Below are positions 9,808 to 18,687 of a DNA stretch of 64,000 bases, one piece after another. Every line of letters starts with the position of its first letter. The stretch's first letter is position 1. A program made the translations under genes and the position numbers. This DNA is from Blastochloris tepida. GTDB taxonomy: Bacteria > Pseudomonadota > Alphaproteobacteria > Rhizobiales > Xanthobacteraceae. Location of the stretch: NCBI RefSeq assembly GCF_003966715.1, contig NZ_AP018907.1, positions 3,770,001-3,834,000 of the forward strand. The letters run 5' to 3'. The notes below the pieces were generated by a model. It was not told where the DNA came from and ran no database searches. It saw nothing but the letters and a program-made list of their open reading frames with translations.

Positions 9808-10488
9808 TCAGCGGGACTGGGCGGTCGCCAGCGCGGCGGCGTGCGCCGGCGGGTCGAGCCGGAGGCGGACATGGGCCATGAGAAACTTGACATATTCCAG
9901 CGCCACCAGCCGGGCGGTGCGCGGGCTCGTCCACCACGGCTCGGCGCGGAGCTGGTCGGAGATTACCGGGAAGGGGATCAGCGCGACGTCCGGCATGGCG
10001 CCGCCGAGCTCCACCAGCGCGCGCGGCATGTGGTAGGCCGAGGTGACGACGATCAGCGAGCGGAAGCCGTGCCGGCGGGCCCACACTCCGGTTTCGATGG
10101 CGTTGCCGTTGGTGTTGAGGGCGCGGCGGTCGATATCGACGCAGCAGGCGAACAGCGTCGCGTTCTGCGGGGCGAGCCGGGCCAGCTCCTCGGCCCGCGT
10201 CGAGCGGTTGACGCCGGTGATCAAGAGCCGCTGGCCGAGGCCGCGCCCCAGCAGCACCAGCCCGTCCTCGATGCGCGAGGCGCCGCCGGTCGGCACGACG
10301 ATGGCGTCCGCCTTCTCGCTCAGCGGCCGCTCCTCCATGTCGATCCCGGCGGCGAACCAGAAGAACCCGCCGATGCCGGCGCACAGGCCGACGAGCGTCG
10401 CCAACCCCACCAGCTCCAGCGCCAGCCGGAACAGGTGGAACCGGCGCCGCGGCGGTATCGCCGGCTCTCGGTTCTGCCCTATGGTCAT
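9808..10488 (-). CDS. YdcF family (DUF218) membrane protein
   Basis: 226 residues. One membrane segment near residues 24-46, then a DUF218 domain beginning ADAIVVPTGGASRIEDGL, continuing with LITGVN, TNGNAIETGVWARRHG and TSAYHMPRAL. DUF218 proteins such as SanA and YdcF are linked to envelope barrier function; the biochemical activity is not established. It lies 74 bases after ftsX and 57 bases before plsC on the same strand, suggesting one envelope-related transcript. Confidence 0.85.
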   Translation of the reverse strand: MTIGQNREPAIPPRRRFHLFRLALELVGLATLVGLCAGIGGFFWFAAGIDMEERPLSEKADAIVVPTGGASRIEDGLVLLGRGLGQRLLITGVNRSTRAEELARLAPQNATLFACCVDIDRRALNTNGNAIETGVWARRHGFRSLIVVTSAYHMPRALVELGGAMPDVALIPFPVISDQLRAEPWWTSPRTARLVALEYVKFLMAHVRLRLDPPAHAAALATAQSR

Positions 10489-10562
10489 GCCCCTCTCCGG
10501 GGCGAATCATAAGCGCGCGGCATCGGCCTGTGAATCGGGTTTGCGCGGCGCCCCGGCCCGAC

Positions 10563-11519
10563 TCAATCGAACGAGTGCAGCGTTGCGCGCACCGTGGCGC
10601 GGGTGGTCAGCGCGGTGACGGCCGCCACCACCAGCACCAGGGCGGCGATCAGGACATAGCTCTGGCGCGGCAGCGACATGCTGCCGAGCAGCGCCGCCGC
10701 GCCGCCCGCCCCGTCGGCGAGCCCGCTGCCGGCGATCAGGCTGACCGTCAGGAACAGCACGGTGGCGAGCAGGCCGCCGATCGCCGCGCCCTTCAGCCCC
10801 AGAAGCAGGAAGTGGCGCTGGAACTGGCTGGCGATGAACGAATCGCGGGCGCCGACCAGATGCAGCACCTCGACGATGTTGCGGTTGATCGACACCGCGC
10901 CGCGGGTGGCGAAAGCCACGCACAGCGCGGTAGCGGCCAGCACCAGCGCGGTGACGCCGATGCCGACGGCCACCACCGTGTCGGCCATCGTCACCAGATA
11001 GGCCGACCAGGTGCGGTGATCGTCGAGGCTGGCGTTCGGCACCTTCTCGGCCAGTTGCCGGCGCAGCGCCGCCGAATCGAGACCCGTCCCGCCGACGTGC
11101 AGGCCGATCAGCCGCGGCACCGGCAGGCCGGTGAGGTCGAGCCCCGAGCCCAGCCATGGCTCGAGCAGGCGTTCGGATTCCGCCTGGGCGTAGACGCGCA
11201 CGCCGTCGACGCCGCGCGTGGCGCGGGCGACCTCGCTGGCGCGGCGCACGTCGTCATTGACGTCGCGCCCGTCCACCGGGCGGATCTGGATGGTCATCTC
11301 CCGCGCTACCTCGGCGCGCCAATCGGCGGCGGCGACATGCACCAGCCCCACCGCGCCGATGGCCAAGGCGGCGAGAAAGGTCATGATCGCCACCACCGCC
11401 ACCAGCGCGTTGCCGGAGATGCTGCCCGACGGGATGATCGGACCGGGCGGCCGGATCGTGCTCGCGGGGTCCATCGCGTCGGGATCGGCGGACATCGGCT
11501 TCATCGTGGCCATGCTCAA
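10563..11519 (-). CDS. ftsX: cell division ABC-type permease FtsX
   Basis: 318 residues. Partner of FtsE at the divisome, where the complex couples cytoplasmic ATP hydrolysis to peptidoglycan hydrolase activation. Topology fits FtsX: a cytosolic N-terminus, a first membrane helix (about 38-62), a large periplasmic domain (about 65-180), and three helices in the C-terminal half. The segment SINRNIVEVLHLVGARDSFI is the conserved FtsX coupling region. The start ATG overlaps the ftsE stop (ATGA), the standard coupled arrangement. Confidence 0.92.
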   Translation of the reverse strand: MSMATMKPMSADPDAMDPASTIRPPGPIIPSGSISGNALVAVVAIMTFLAALAIGAVGLVHVAAADWRAEVAREMTIQIRPVDGRDVNDDVRRASEVARATRGVDGVRVYAQAESERLLEPWLGSGLDLTGLPVPRLIGLHVGGTGLDSAALRRQLAEKVPNASLDDHRTWSAYLVTMADTVVAVGIGVTALVLAATALCVAFATRGAVSINRNIVEVLHLVGARDSFIASQFQRHFLLLGLKGAAIGGLLATVLFLTVSLIAGSGLADGAGGAAALLGSMSLPRQSYVLIAALVLVVAAVTALTTRATVRATLHSFD

Positions 11520-12181
11520 TCGTAGACGTGCAGCCGACCGCCGGCGAGCACGAAGCGGGTGGCGTCGAACTGGTCCATCAGGGCCAGATCGTGGGTGGCG
11601 ATCACCACCGAGGTGCCGGACTTGTGCAATTCGGCGAACAGCTTGAGCAGGCGGCGGGCGAGGGTGGGATCGACATTGCCGGTCGGCTCGTCGGCGAGCA
11701 GCAGGTCGGGGCGGGCGATCAGCGCACGGGCGATGGCGGCGCGCTGCTTCTCGCCGCCCGACAGCGTCTGCGGCAGCGCCGAGGCGCGCTCGCCGAGCCC
11801 CACCCAGCGCAGAAGCTCGGTCACCTCGATGCGGTAGCTCGCCTCCTCCCGTCCCATCACCCGCAGCGGCAGCGCCACGTTCTCGTAGGTGGTCAGGTGG
11901 TCGAGCAGGCGGAAATCCTGGAACACGATGCCGATGCGGCGGCGGATCGCCGCCACCTCGTCGGGCGCCAGCCCCGTCACCTCGCGCCCGAACACCGACA
12001 CCAGCCCGCGCGTCGGCTTGAGCGACAGGAACAGCAGCCGCAGCAGCGAGGTCTTGCCCGCCCCCGACGGGCCGGTGAGGAACTGGAACGAATGCGGCTC
12101 GATCGAAAAGGTGAGGTCGCGCAGAACCTCCGGCCCCATGCCGTAGCGCAGACCGACATTCTCGAAACGGATCACGCGCAC
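11516..12181 (-). CDS. ftsE: cell division ATP-binding protein FtsE
   Basis: 221 residues, ABC ATPase. Walker A GPSGAGKT at residues 37-44, Q-loop VFQDFRLLDHLT near 87-98, signature LSGGEKQRAAIA at 140-151, Walker B LLLADEPTGNVD at 160-171 and H-loop VVIATHDLALM. It forms a complex with FtsX at the inner membrane during cell division. It heads the minus-strand group and is divergent from the zinc-ribbon gene; a short inverted repeat lies in the shared upstream region. Confidence 0.95.
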   Translation of the reverse strand: MRVIRFENVGLRYGMGPEVLRDLTFSIEPHSFQFLTGPSGAGKTSLLRLLFLSLKPTRGLVSVFGREVTGLAPDEVAAIRRRIGIVFQDFRLLDHLTTYENVALPLRVMGREEASYRIEVTELLRWVGLGERASALPQTLSGGEKQRAAIARALIARPDLLLADEPTGNVDPTLARRLLKLFAELHKSGTSVVIATHDLALMDQFDATRFVLAGGRLHVYD

Positions 12182-12216
12182 CCCCCGGACCGGCTCAACG
12201 GATTCTTGAACGCCGC

Positions 12217-12241
12217 CATGTCATAACGCTGCCATGACATG
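12217..12241. promoter_or_regulatory. inverted repeat in the ftsE / zinc-ribbon gene divergent region
   Basis: CATGTCAT at 12217-12224 and ATGACATG at 12234-12241 are exact complements, 8-bp arms with a 9-base spacer. It lies 36-60 bases upstream of ftsE and is a candidate operator. The factor is unknown; chance occurrence is possible. Confidence 0.35.
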
Positions 12242-12415
12242 ATCGCCGCTGGAACTCCGCCACATCTCCGCCACGCAATTGCGGCGGCAGGCGGGCCGTG
12301 GCCCGCCCGCGGCGGTTCGAACCGTTCTGCCCGCGGTGGCCGAAAATTCGAAACGAGGTTTCCAATCCGTTAAGGGTCGCCGGGGCACAGTGGCGGCGAA
12401 ACCCCTGGGTCGGCC

Positions 12416-13507
12416 ATGCTGCTCGTCTGTCCTTCCTGCACCTCCGCCTTTCGCATTCCGCCGGCCGCGATCACGGCCGCGGGGCGGACGGTGCGCTGCT
12501 CGCACTGCCAGCACGTCTGGACGGCGATGCCGGCCGACCTCGTGCCCGAGCCCGACCTCGAAACCGCCGAGGCGGCGGGGCGGGCCGCGGGCAGGAACAC
12601 ACTTCCGACGGCCGCGGCCTCGGCCGCCGACGCTTCGGATGCCGACTCCCAGACGGCCGAATCCCGGGCCACCGAAGGCTGGGCCACCGAAGGCTGGGGC
12701 AATGAGCCCGAGGCCGACCCGCGTTTCCAGATCGACGGCGACGACATCATCGCCGTCGACCGGCCGCTCGATGCCGAGGAGGCGATGATCGACGCGGCCG
12801 ATGCGCCGCCGCTGGCGCCGCAGGACGCGCTGCCGGCCGGCGATGCCTTCGGGGACGAGCCCAGGTCGCCGACGGGCGACGGGCCGGATGCGGACGATGC
12901 CGATGGCGTCGACGAAACCCGCTCACCGGCCGGGCGCGCGCTGGAGACCGCGTCCCTCGACGCCATCCGGCTCGACGGGCGCCCCTCGGATGGCGGCTCC
13001 AACGATGGCGAGGCGACCGCCCCACGGCTGCGCCGGCCCTCCGCACCGGCCAAGCCGGGCGTGCTGTCGCGTCTGCTGGGTGTCGCGGCGACGGCGCTGC
13101 TGGTGGCGGTCGCCGTGCTGTTCATCTGGCGCAGCGACCTCGTACGGCTGGCGCCGAGCCTCGCCGGCTTCTATCGGCTCTTCGGGATCGAGGTGAACCT
13201 GCGCGGGCTGCAGCTTCACGAGGTGCGGGCGATGCGCACCGCCGTGGACGGCGTGCCGGTGCTGTCGATCGAGGGCTTCGTGTTCAATCCCGGCCCCAAG
13301 GCGGCCGAGGTGCCCAAGCTGCGCATGGCGATTCTCGGCGCGGGCGGGCGCGAACTCTATGTCTGGACGGCGGAGCCGCCGCAGCCCATGCTGAAGGCCG
13401 GCGAGAGCTTCGCGCTGCGCAGCCGTCTCGCCGCCCCGCCGCAGGATGGCCAGGAGGTCGTGGTGCGTTTCCTGCGCAAGCGGGATCTGGCCAACTCCAA
13501 GCCCTGA
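12416..13507 (+). CDS. MJ0042-type zinc-ribbon membrane protein (DUF3426-like C-terminus)
   Basis: 363 residues. CPSC and CSHC (residues 5-8 and 28-31) form the MJ0042 zinc ribbon. A long acidic, low-complexity linker follows (about 40-215), including a tandem ATEGWATEGW from a perfect 15-bp duplication. A single membrane helix lies near 225-248, then a periplasmic beta-rich domain like DUF3426 (LRGLQLHEVRAMRT, PKLRMAILGAGGREL). Function is unknown; the family is widespread in alphaproteobacteria and typically sits beside ftsE. Six bases separate it from hpt. Confidence 0.85.
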   Translation: MLLVCPSCTSAFRIPPAAITAAGRTVRCSHCQHVWTAMPADLVPEPDLETAEAAGRAAGRNTLPTAAASAADASDADSQTAESRATEGWATEGWGNEPEADPRFQIDGDDIIAVDRPLDAEEAMIDAADAPPLAPQDALPAGDAFGDEPRSPTGDGPDADDADGVDETRSPAGRALETASLDAIRLDGRPSDGGSNDGEATAPRLRRPSAPAKPGVLSRLLGVAATALLVAVAVLFIWRSDLVRLAPSLAGFYRLFGIEVNLRGLQLHEVRAMRTAVDGVPVLSIEGFVFNPGPKAAEVPKLRMAILGAGGRELYVWTAEPPQPMLKAGESFALRSRLAAPPQDGQEVVVRFLRKRDLANSKP

Positions 13508-13513
13508 GAGCTC

Positions 13514-14119
13514 ATGTCGCCTTCGGACCACCCCCCCGCCGACACCCCTGACCCGAACCCGGCCGTGGTGCCGCCGCTTCCTTCCGTGCGCGTCCTCTAC
13601 GACGCCGAGACCATCGCCGCCCGCAACCGCGCGCTCGCCCATGAGATCGCCGCCATCAAGCCCCAGCGGCTCCTGGTGGTGTGCGTGCTCAAGGGCAGCT
13701 TCGTGTTCGCCGCCGATCTGATCCGGGCGCTGCACGCCGCGGGCGTCGCGCCCGAGGTCGAGTTCATGATCCTGTCGAGCTACCGCACCTCGACCGTCTC
13801 ATCGGGACGGGTGCAGATCCTGCGCGACGTCGAGAGCGAGGTGCGCGGCCGCGACGTGCTGCTGATCGACGACATCCTCGAATCCGGCCGCACGCTGGCC
13901 TTCGCCAAGGATCTCCTGGCCGCGCGCGGCGCCGCCCGGGTGCTCACCTGCGTGCTGCTGGAGAAGCCGGGCAAGCGCGCCGTCAAGATCGACGCCGACT
14001 TCCTCGGCTTCCGCTGCGAGGACCTGTTCGTGGTCGGCTACGGCATGGATATCGCCCACGCCTTCCGCCAGTTGCCGTTCGTCGGCGTGGTCGAGCACGA
14101 TGAGGCCGATGCCGGGTGA
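13514..14119 (+). CDS. hpt: hypoxanthine phosphoribosyltransferase
   Basis: 201 residues, purine salvage: it transfers phosphoribose from PRPP to hypoxanthine or guanine. VCVLKGSFVFAADLIRAL carries the pyrophosphate loop, VLLIDDILESGRTLAFA is the PRPP motif, and DFLGFRCEDLFVVGYGMDIA is the purine-binding end. The N-terminal 20 residues are Pro-rich and longer than in E. coli Hpt. Six bases follow the zinc-ribbon gene, so the two are probably co-transcribed; a large type B repeat lies downstream. Confidence 0.93.
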   Translation: MSPSDHPPADTPDPNPAVVPPLPSVRVLYDAETIAARNRALAHEIAAIKPQRLLVVCVLKGSFVFAADLIRALHAAGVAPEVEFMILSSYRTSTVSSGRVQILRDVESEVRGRDVLLIDDILESGRTLAFAKDLLAARGAARVLTCVLLEKPGKRAVKIDADFLGFRCEDLFVVGYGMDIAHAFRQLPFVGVVEHDEADAG

Positions 14120-14138
14120 TTGCCGTTCCGGATTTCCT

Positions 14139-14346
14139 GCGGAACCTCGGAGCCGGTCTTGCCGAAAATCATCATTTTGAAAGGGAATTTTCGGCGAAAT
14201 GGATGCGAAAAACCGGCGTGATGCGGTTTCCGGTTGATCCCTTCGGGATACCGGAAGCGGTCTCGCCGAAAACCCCTTGTTACACAACGGGTTTTTCGGC
14301 GAACGGAATACGGTTGTCCGGCTTGATCAGCCGGACAACCGTATGA
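14139..14346. repeat. double type B palindromic repeat between hpt and the response regulator
   Basis: Two successive GCCGAAAA...TTTTCGGC stems, then a terminal hairpin with perfect 16-bp arms (14308-14323 and 14329-14344) around TGATC. Fills nearly the whole gap. Best-preserved copy of family B in this window. Confidence 0.8.
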
Positions 14347-14379
14347 CCGGCTGGGTTCCGTGGGGGACGGAGTGAAGCG

Positions 14380-14751
14380 ATGGCGCGTATCCTGATTGCC
14401 GAAGACGATTCCGAGGTTCGCGCCCTGGTGGTGCGGGCGCTCGCCGCCCAGGGGCACGAGATCACCGCCGCCGAGGACGGGGGTGCCGCGCTCGACATTC
14501 TGAGCCGCGAGGACGGCCATTTCGACCTGCTCCTGTCGGACATCCAGATGCCGGTGATGGACGGCATCGCGCTCGCTCTGGCGGCGGCGCGCGACTATCC
14601 CGGCCTGCCGATCCTGCTGATGACCGGCTATGCCGACCAGCGCGAGCGCGCCCACGGCCTCGATGCCATCGTGCGCGAAGTGCTCTCCAAGCCCTTCACG
14701 CTGCCCGAGCTGCGGGCGGCGGTGGCAGCGGTGCTGACGCCGACGGGATAA
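14380..14751 (+). CDS. cpdR: single-domain response regulator, CpdR-like
   Basis: 123 residues, a receiver domain with no output domain. Acidic pocket E8-D9-D10, phosphoacceptor D54 in LLLSDIQMP, switch threonine in LLMTGYAD and the conserved lysine in VLSKPFTLPEL. In alphaproteobacteria CpdR, phosphorylated through the CckA-ChpT relay, controls polar ClpXP and thereby CtrA turnover. Length, the missing output domain and the genomic neighbourhood fit CpdR, but single-domain receivers are hard to tell apart, so the symbol is tentative. Confidence 0.65.
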   Translation: MARILIAEDDSEVRALVVRALAAQGHEITAAEDGGAALDILSREDGHFDLLLSDIQMPVMDGIALALAAARDYPGLPILLMTGYADQRERAHGLDAIVREVLSKPFTLPELRAAVAAVLTPTG

Positions 14752-14763
14752 ACGGCTCCGGTC

Positions 14764-15003
14764 GCGTCATCCCGGCCGAGCGTGCGCGAGAGCCGGGATC
14801 GTTCTCCGGAATTGGTTCCCCTTCCGGCCAACGGTCCCGGTTCGCGCAGCTTCGCTGCTTGCCCGGGACGACGACCTCTCCATCCTTTGTCATCCCGGAC
14901 GGCGCGAAGCGCCGAGCCGGGATCGTCCTCCGGACGAGGGTCTCCCTTCCTGGAAACGGTCCCGGGTCGCGCGGCTTTCAGCCGCTTGCCCGGGACGACA
15001 GCC
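14764..15003. repeat. two tandem type C repeats
   Basis: 14764-14876 and 14886-15003 are two consecutive copies of a long repeat that begins GTCATCCCGG and ends GCCCGGGACGAC, with inner GCCGGGATCGT and ACGGTCCCGG blocks. Together with the A repeat that follows, they fill the 369-base gap between the response regulator and TIGR02302; no gene is visible there. Confidence 0.8.
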
Positions 15004-15022
15004 TGGGCCTCGCCGTCCTCTG

Positions 15023-15124
15023 AGCGTCCGCCAATCCGGTTTCACCGGGCGGACGCTCCAAGTTCTTGGTTTATCGCATTCTCTTTCGCAAAACCGGTGC
15101 CCACTTTTGCGGAGAATGCTCTAG
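15023..15124. repeat. type A repeat overlapping the TIGR02302 stop codon
   Basis: It has two imperfect palindromes: AGCGTCCGCC...GGACGCT, then ATCGCATTCTCTTTCGCAAA...TTTGCGGAGAATGCTCTAG. The terminal CTAG supplies the TAG stop of the minus-strand TIGR02302 gene. Confidence 0.8.
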
Positions 15125-17676
15125 AACTCCCGAAGCAGGCGCTCCAGATAGTCGAGCTCAAGGCGCGGACGCTCGGCCTCGCCGAGCCGGCGGCGCAGCT
15201 CCTCCAGCACCCGGCGGGCGCGCTGGGCGTCGATGGCGTCGGGGATGCGGTCCTGGCTGGTGGTGTCGAGGTCGCGGTTGCCGGCGCGCGGCCGTCCGAG
15301 CGGGTCGGTGTCATTTTCGCTGGCGGGGCCGCTGCGGCTGCCCATACGGCCCTGGCCTTCGCCCTGGCGGTTCTGCGCCAGACTCTGGGCGCCGCGGCGC
15401 AGATTCTCCAGCGCCTTGCCCTGCGAATCGACCGCGCCGTCGGCATTGCCGCCGCCGAGCCGGCGCTCGGCATCGCGCATCGCCTCGCGGGCGCGGCCGA
15501 ACGCCTGGCCTTCCGGTCCCTCGGCGCTTTCGCTCTCGCCGGCCTCGCCGGTGCCCTGCTCGCGGCGCGAGCGCTGGAGCTGGTCGAGCAGATTGTCGAG
15601 CTTCTGGCGCAGCGCCTCCTGGTCGTGCTGCAGATCGTCCAGCCGGTCGCTGCGCTCGGGGTCGGCCTCGCCGCGGCGCTGGCGCTCGCGCTGCTCGCGG
15701 CCCTCGCGCCAGGTGCGGTCGCGCAGCTGCTGCTGGTTGCGGATCATGTCGCCCAGCTCGTCCAGCGCGTCGCGGTTGCCGTCCTGGCCTTCGGCCATGT
15801 CGCCGGAGCGGCGGCGGTCGATGCTGTCGAGCATCGCCTGCAGCTCCTCCAGCATGCGCCGGGCGGCATCGCGGGAGCCGGAGCGGGCGAGGTTCTCCAG
15901 CCGGTCGATCATGTTCTGCAGGTCCTGCGGGCGCAGGATGCGGGCGTTGCGGTCGGGCGTCGCCCTCTGGGCGTCCTGGCCCTGGTTGCGCCGCATGTCC
16001 TCGGCCAGCTCGCGCAGGAAGCGGTCGAGCGTCTGGCGCAGGGCGTCGGTGAGCTGCTTCAGCTCCTCGTCGGTGGCGCCGCGCTCCAGCGCCTCACGCA
16101 GGGCGTCCTCGGCGGCGCGCAGCTCGCGCTCGACGTCGGCGAGGTCGCCGTCCTCGACCTGGACCGCGATCTCCCACAGATAATCGGCCACGCCGCGCAG
16201 ATCGTCGTCGTCGCGGGCATTGGCGAGCCGCCAGAAGGCGCTGCGCAGGCCGAGATAGAGGCTGGGGTCGGGCGTGAAGCGCTCGGGCGCGATCGCCAGG
16301 GCGTCGAGCGCGCGCTCGACCTGCGGCCGGCGGTTGGCGTCGAGCGCCAGGATGCGGCGCTGCTCGACCAGCGCCCGCGCCACCGGGTTTGCGAAGCTGC
16401 GCTGCGGCAGCACCAGCTCGGCCGGCTCGCTGCGGCCCTCATTGCCGGCGTCGTCGCGGGCGTGCAGCGTCAGCGTCACCTTGGCCCCGGCGAAGGGCAG
16501 GTCGGTGAGGTCCTTCACCGTCTCGCCGGTGCCGGCGCGGGTGCGGGCCTGCGGCAGCGCGAGCGGCAGGACCGGCAGCGCATAGAGCGGGCGGCCGGCC
16601 TGGACCTCGTCGCCGAGCCGCAGGCGGGCCTCGGCCGAGATCACGCCGTAATCGTCCTCCAACCGGTAGGCGAGCGACAGCGCCCCGCGCCCCACCGCAT
16701 TGGGCGGGCGCGTCAGGCTGACGGCGGGCGGGCGGTCGGGCACGGCGGCGAACGACCATTTCAGGTCGGCCTCGCCGACATCGTGCAGCGACAACTCTCC
16801 GCCGCCGGTGATGGCGAAGCGCCGCTCGATGGTGCCGGCGGGTGGGGCGGGGGCGTCGCCCTGGCCGGAGAGGTCCTCCAGCCCGCCCTGGGTGCGCAGC
16901 GCCAGGGTGCCGAGGCCGGTCGCCCGCACCGTCACCACGCTGCCGGCCGGCACCTCGATCGGGCCGGAGCCGCGGGCCTCGCTCACCGGCTCGCCGGAGC
17001 GCACGCCTGACAGCAAGAGCGGCGGCCGGCCGGTGTAAGCGGGGGGCGTCACCCAGGCGTCGATGCGGTAGGGCGGCGCCGAGGCCGCGCCGCTCCAGTC
17101 GAACGCCGTCAGGATGCGGCGGCCGCGGTCGCCCTCGGCCATGAACCAGGTTGCGACCACCAGCAGCAGCACGAGCGCGCGCAGCGCCCACGGGTCGCGC
17201 TCCACCATGCGCGGGCTCGGCAGGCCGGCATCGAGCGTGCCGCTCTGTGCCAGCATGCGTTCGCGGTGCGCTTCCCACAGCGCCCGCGACATCGGGTCGT
17301 CGCGCCGGGTGGCGAGGCGGTCGTCGAGCGCGCTCACCGGCCGGTGCGGCTGTCCGGACACCGCGTCGAGCCGCCGCAGCGCCGCCGCGCGGTTGGGCCG
17401 GCGCAGCCGCAGCAGCGGCGCCCCGGCATAGGCGGCGAGCACGATGAAGCCGAACAGCACGAGCGGCCGGGCGAACGGCGGCATCACCGACCACAGATCG
17501 GCCCAGGAGGCGGCCAGGAACAGGCCGATCGCCGCGGCGAGGCGCACCAGCGGCGGCCAGACCTGCTCCCACAGCAGCACGCGGCGGGCATGATCCAGCG
17601 CCGTCGCCAGCGACAGGCTGGCGGGGGCCTCCGGCGGGCGGGGGTCAGGCGGTTCGTTCCGTAGGGTGTCGGTCAC
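15121..17676 (-). CDS. TIGR02302 family membrane protein
   Basis: 851 residues if started at the GTG at 17676, which has GGAGC eight bases upstream; longer in-frame extensions cross AT-rich intergenic DNA. Three membrane segments in the first 200 residues, then a beta-rich extracytoplasmic region (RIDAWVTPPAYTGRPPLLL), then a very long Gln/Arg/Glu-rich helical, probably coiled-coil region (DRLENLARSGSRDAARRML, MLDSIDRRRSGDMAEGQDG). This layout is that of the TIGR02302 family, conserved in alphaproteobacteria and of unknown function. Normally adjacent to lysA; here a low-GC orphan gene intervenes. Its stop lies in a type A repeat. Confidence 0.82.
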   Translation of the reverse strand: MTDTLRNEPPDPRPPEAPASLSLATALDHARRVLLWEQVWPPLVRLAAAIGLFLAASWADLWSVMPPFARPLVLFGFIVLAAYAGAPLLRLRRPNRAAALRRLDAVSGQPHRPVSALDDRLATRRDDPMSRALWEAHRERMLAQSGTLDAGLPSPRMVERDPWALRALVLLLVVATWFMAEGDRGRRILTAFDWSGAASAPPYRIDAWVTPPAYTGRPPLLLSGVRSGEPVSEARGSGPIEVPAGSVVTVRATGLGTLALRTQGGLEDLSGQGDAPAPPAGTIERRFAITGGGELSLHDVGEADLKWSFAAVPDRPPAVSLTRPPNAVGRGALSLAYRLEDDYGVISAEARLRLGDEVQAGRPLYALPVLPLALPQARTRAGTGETVKDLTDLPFAGAKVTLTLHARDDAGNEGRSEPAELVLPQRSFANPVARALVEQRRILALDANRRPQVERALDALAIAPERFTPDPSLYLGLRSAFWRLANARDDDDLRGVADYLWEIAVQVEDGDLADVERELRAAEDALREALERGATDEELKQLTDALRQTLDRFLRELAEDMRRNQGQDAQRATPDRNARILRPQDLQNMIDRLENLARSGSRDAARRMLEELQAMLDSIDRRRSGDMAEGQDGNRDALDELGDMIRNQQQLRDRTWREGREQRERQRRGEADPERSDRLDDLQHDQEALRQKLDNLLDQLQRSRREQGTGEAGESESAEGPEGQAFGRAREAMRDAERRLGGGNADGAVDSQGKALENLRRGAQSLAQNRQGEGQGRMGSRSGPASENDTDPLGRPRAGNRDLDTTSQDRIPDAIDAQRARRVLEELRRRLGEAERPRLELDYLERLLREF

Positions 17677-17848
17677 GCAAGCTCCGGGGACATCCCAAGC
17701 AAGCATAACACGGGCCGAATCGGCCGAAAGTGCGCCCGCGCACACGAGCGCGTCAGCGCTAGGGGAGGGACGGGGGGAAGGTGGGAGTGATTGCTTGGGT
17801 CCAATGAGCGCAATTAAATCAGAATCGAAAATCTTTGCGGCGCATAAA

Positions 17849-18550
17849 TTAAGGTGAGAATAAATCCTTCTTGTGTCTCGTTTGGGGAGTTCGCGGGCCG
17901 TTAGCTCTATATTCTCGCCACGACTCGCGGAATAGTGACAAAAACTTCTCGAGATCGCCCTCATTCAGCGGTTTTAAGCGATCCCACCCGTATCGTTCAA
18001 ATGTTCTCCTACTTAATAGGTCATTCTCGCTAATCGCTATCAAATCAATTTCAAGTCCAGATAGATCGCTGCGGCAGCATGATATTCCACCTTTGATTAT
18101 TGCCCCCACCGCGCTTAATTGCCCTGAAGTGAGTTTTTTCTTCCAAAAATACAATGACAATACGCGAAAAATATTGCCTATCCTTCTAAGCCATATTGGA
18201 GATACGTTTATTTTCAACTCGCTGCCGATTGGCAGGGCTATGTCGGGTATCTTGGTGATGCAATGCGCAGATTCAAGAGAAAGGAAATTGTCTGCTTCTA
18301 GCAACACGTTAGTTGCGCAACGATTTTGCGGCTCCGGAAGACGAGAAGCCTGAACTATTGCGCCTTTGAATGAAATTTTCTTCTCAAGTACAGCGATAAA
18401 AAGATCTACCGCTGGCGTATATATACTGGGAGATGGGCGTTCTGCGTCTCTCAGCCTGCTAATTATTTCTGATTTGCTGCAGCCGTACATGCCTGCGATC
18501 GAAAAGTATGCAGGCGGCTCTAGAAGTGGTTTGCCGTAGGTAATGGGCAC
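17849..18550 (-). CDS. low-GC orphan protein, function unknown
   Basis: 233 residues from a GTG at 18550. I recognise no family. It is probably soluble: mixed alpha/beta character, no signal peptide, an N-terminal stretch that could be a helix-turn-helix (SIAGMYGCSKSEIISRLRDA), four scattered cysteines, and a basic C-terminus. Base composition differs sharply from its neighbours: bases 18121-18180 contain 21 G or C of 60. Codon use includes many A/T-ending codons. It separates TIGR02302 from lysA, which are usually adjacent, so horizontal acquisition is the simplest reading. No mobile element ends were found around it. Confidence 0.6.
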   Translation of the reverse strand: MPITYGKPLLEPPAYFSIAGMYGCSKSEIISRLRDAERPSPSIYTPAVDLFIAVLEKKISFKGAIVQASRLPEPQNRCATNVLLEADNFLSLESAHCITKIPDIALPIGSELKINVSPIWLRRIGNIFRVLSLYFWKKKLTSGQLSAVGAIIKGGISCCRSDLSGLEIDLIAISENDLLSRRTFERYGWDRLKPLNEGDLEKFLSLFRESWREYRANGPRTPQTRHKKDLFSP

Positions 18551-18687
18551 CGCAGTCTCGAATCAATATCAATGCAGAGAATGATATTATAAATTGTAGA
18601 ATGGCGCTCGGCGAATATCCTTGATCGAAGCGGCCTCTCACTGAACGAACAGAAAGTACTGATGTTATTTCGCTGCCGCTGCACCGC
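18551..18687. other. AT-rich spacer upstream of the orphan gene
   Basis: The stretch contains runs such as AATGATATTATAAATTG, unlike other spacers here. It probably belongs to the same acquired segment and may hold the orphan gene promoter. No gene or repeat is seen. Confidence 0.4.

Noticed and set aside
14782..17010. 742-codon plus-strand frame opposite TIGR02302
   Set aside because: Low-complexity Ala/Leu/Arg content and complete overlap with a well-supported gene; a GC-rich antisense artefact.
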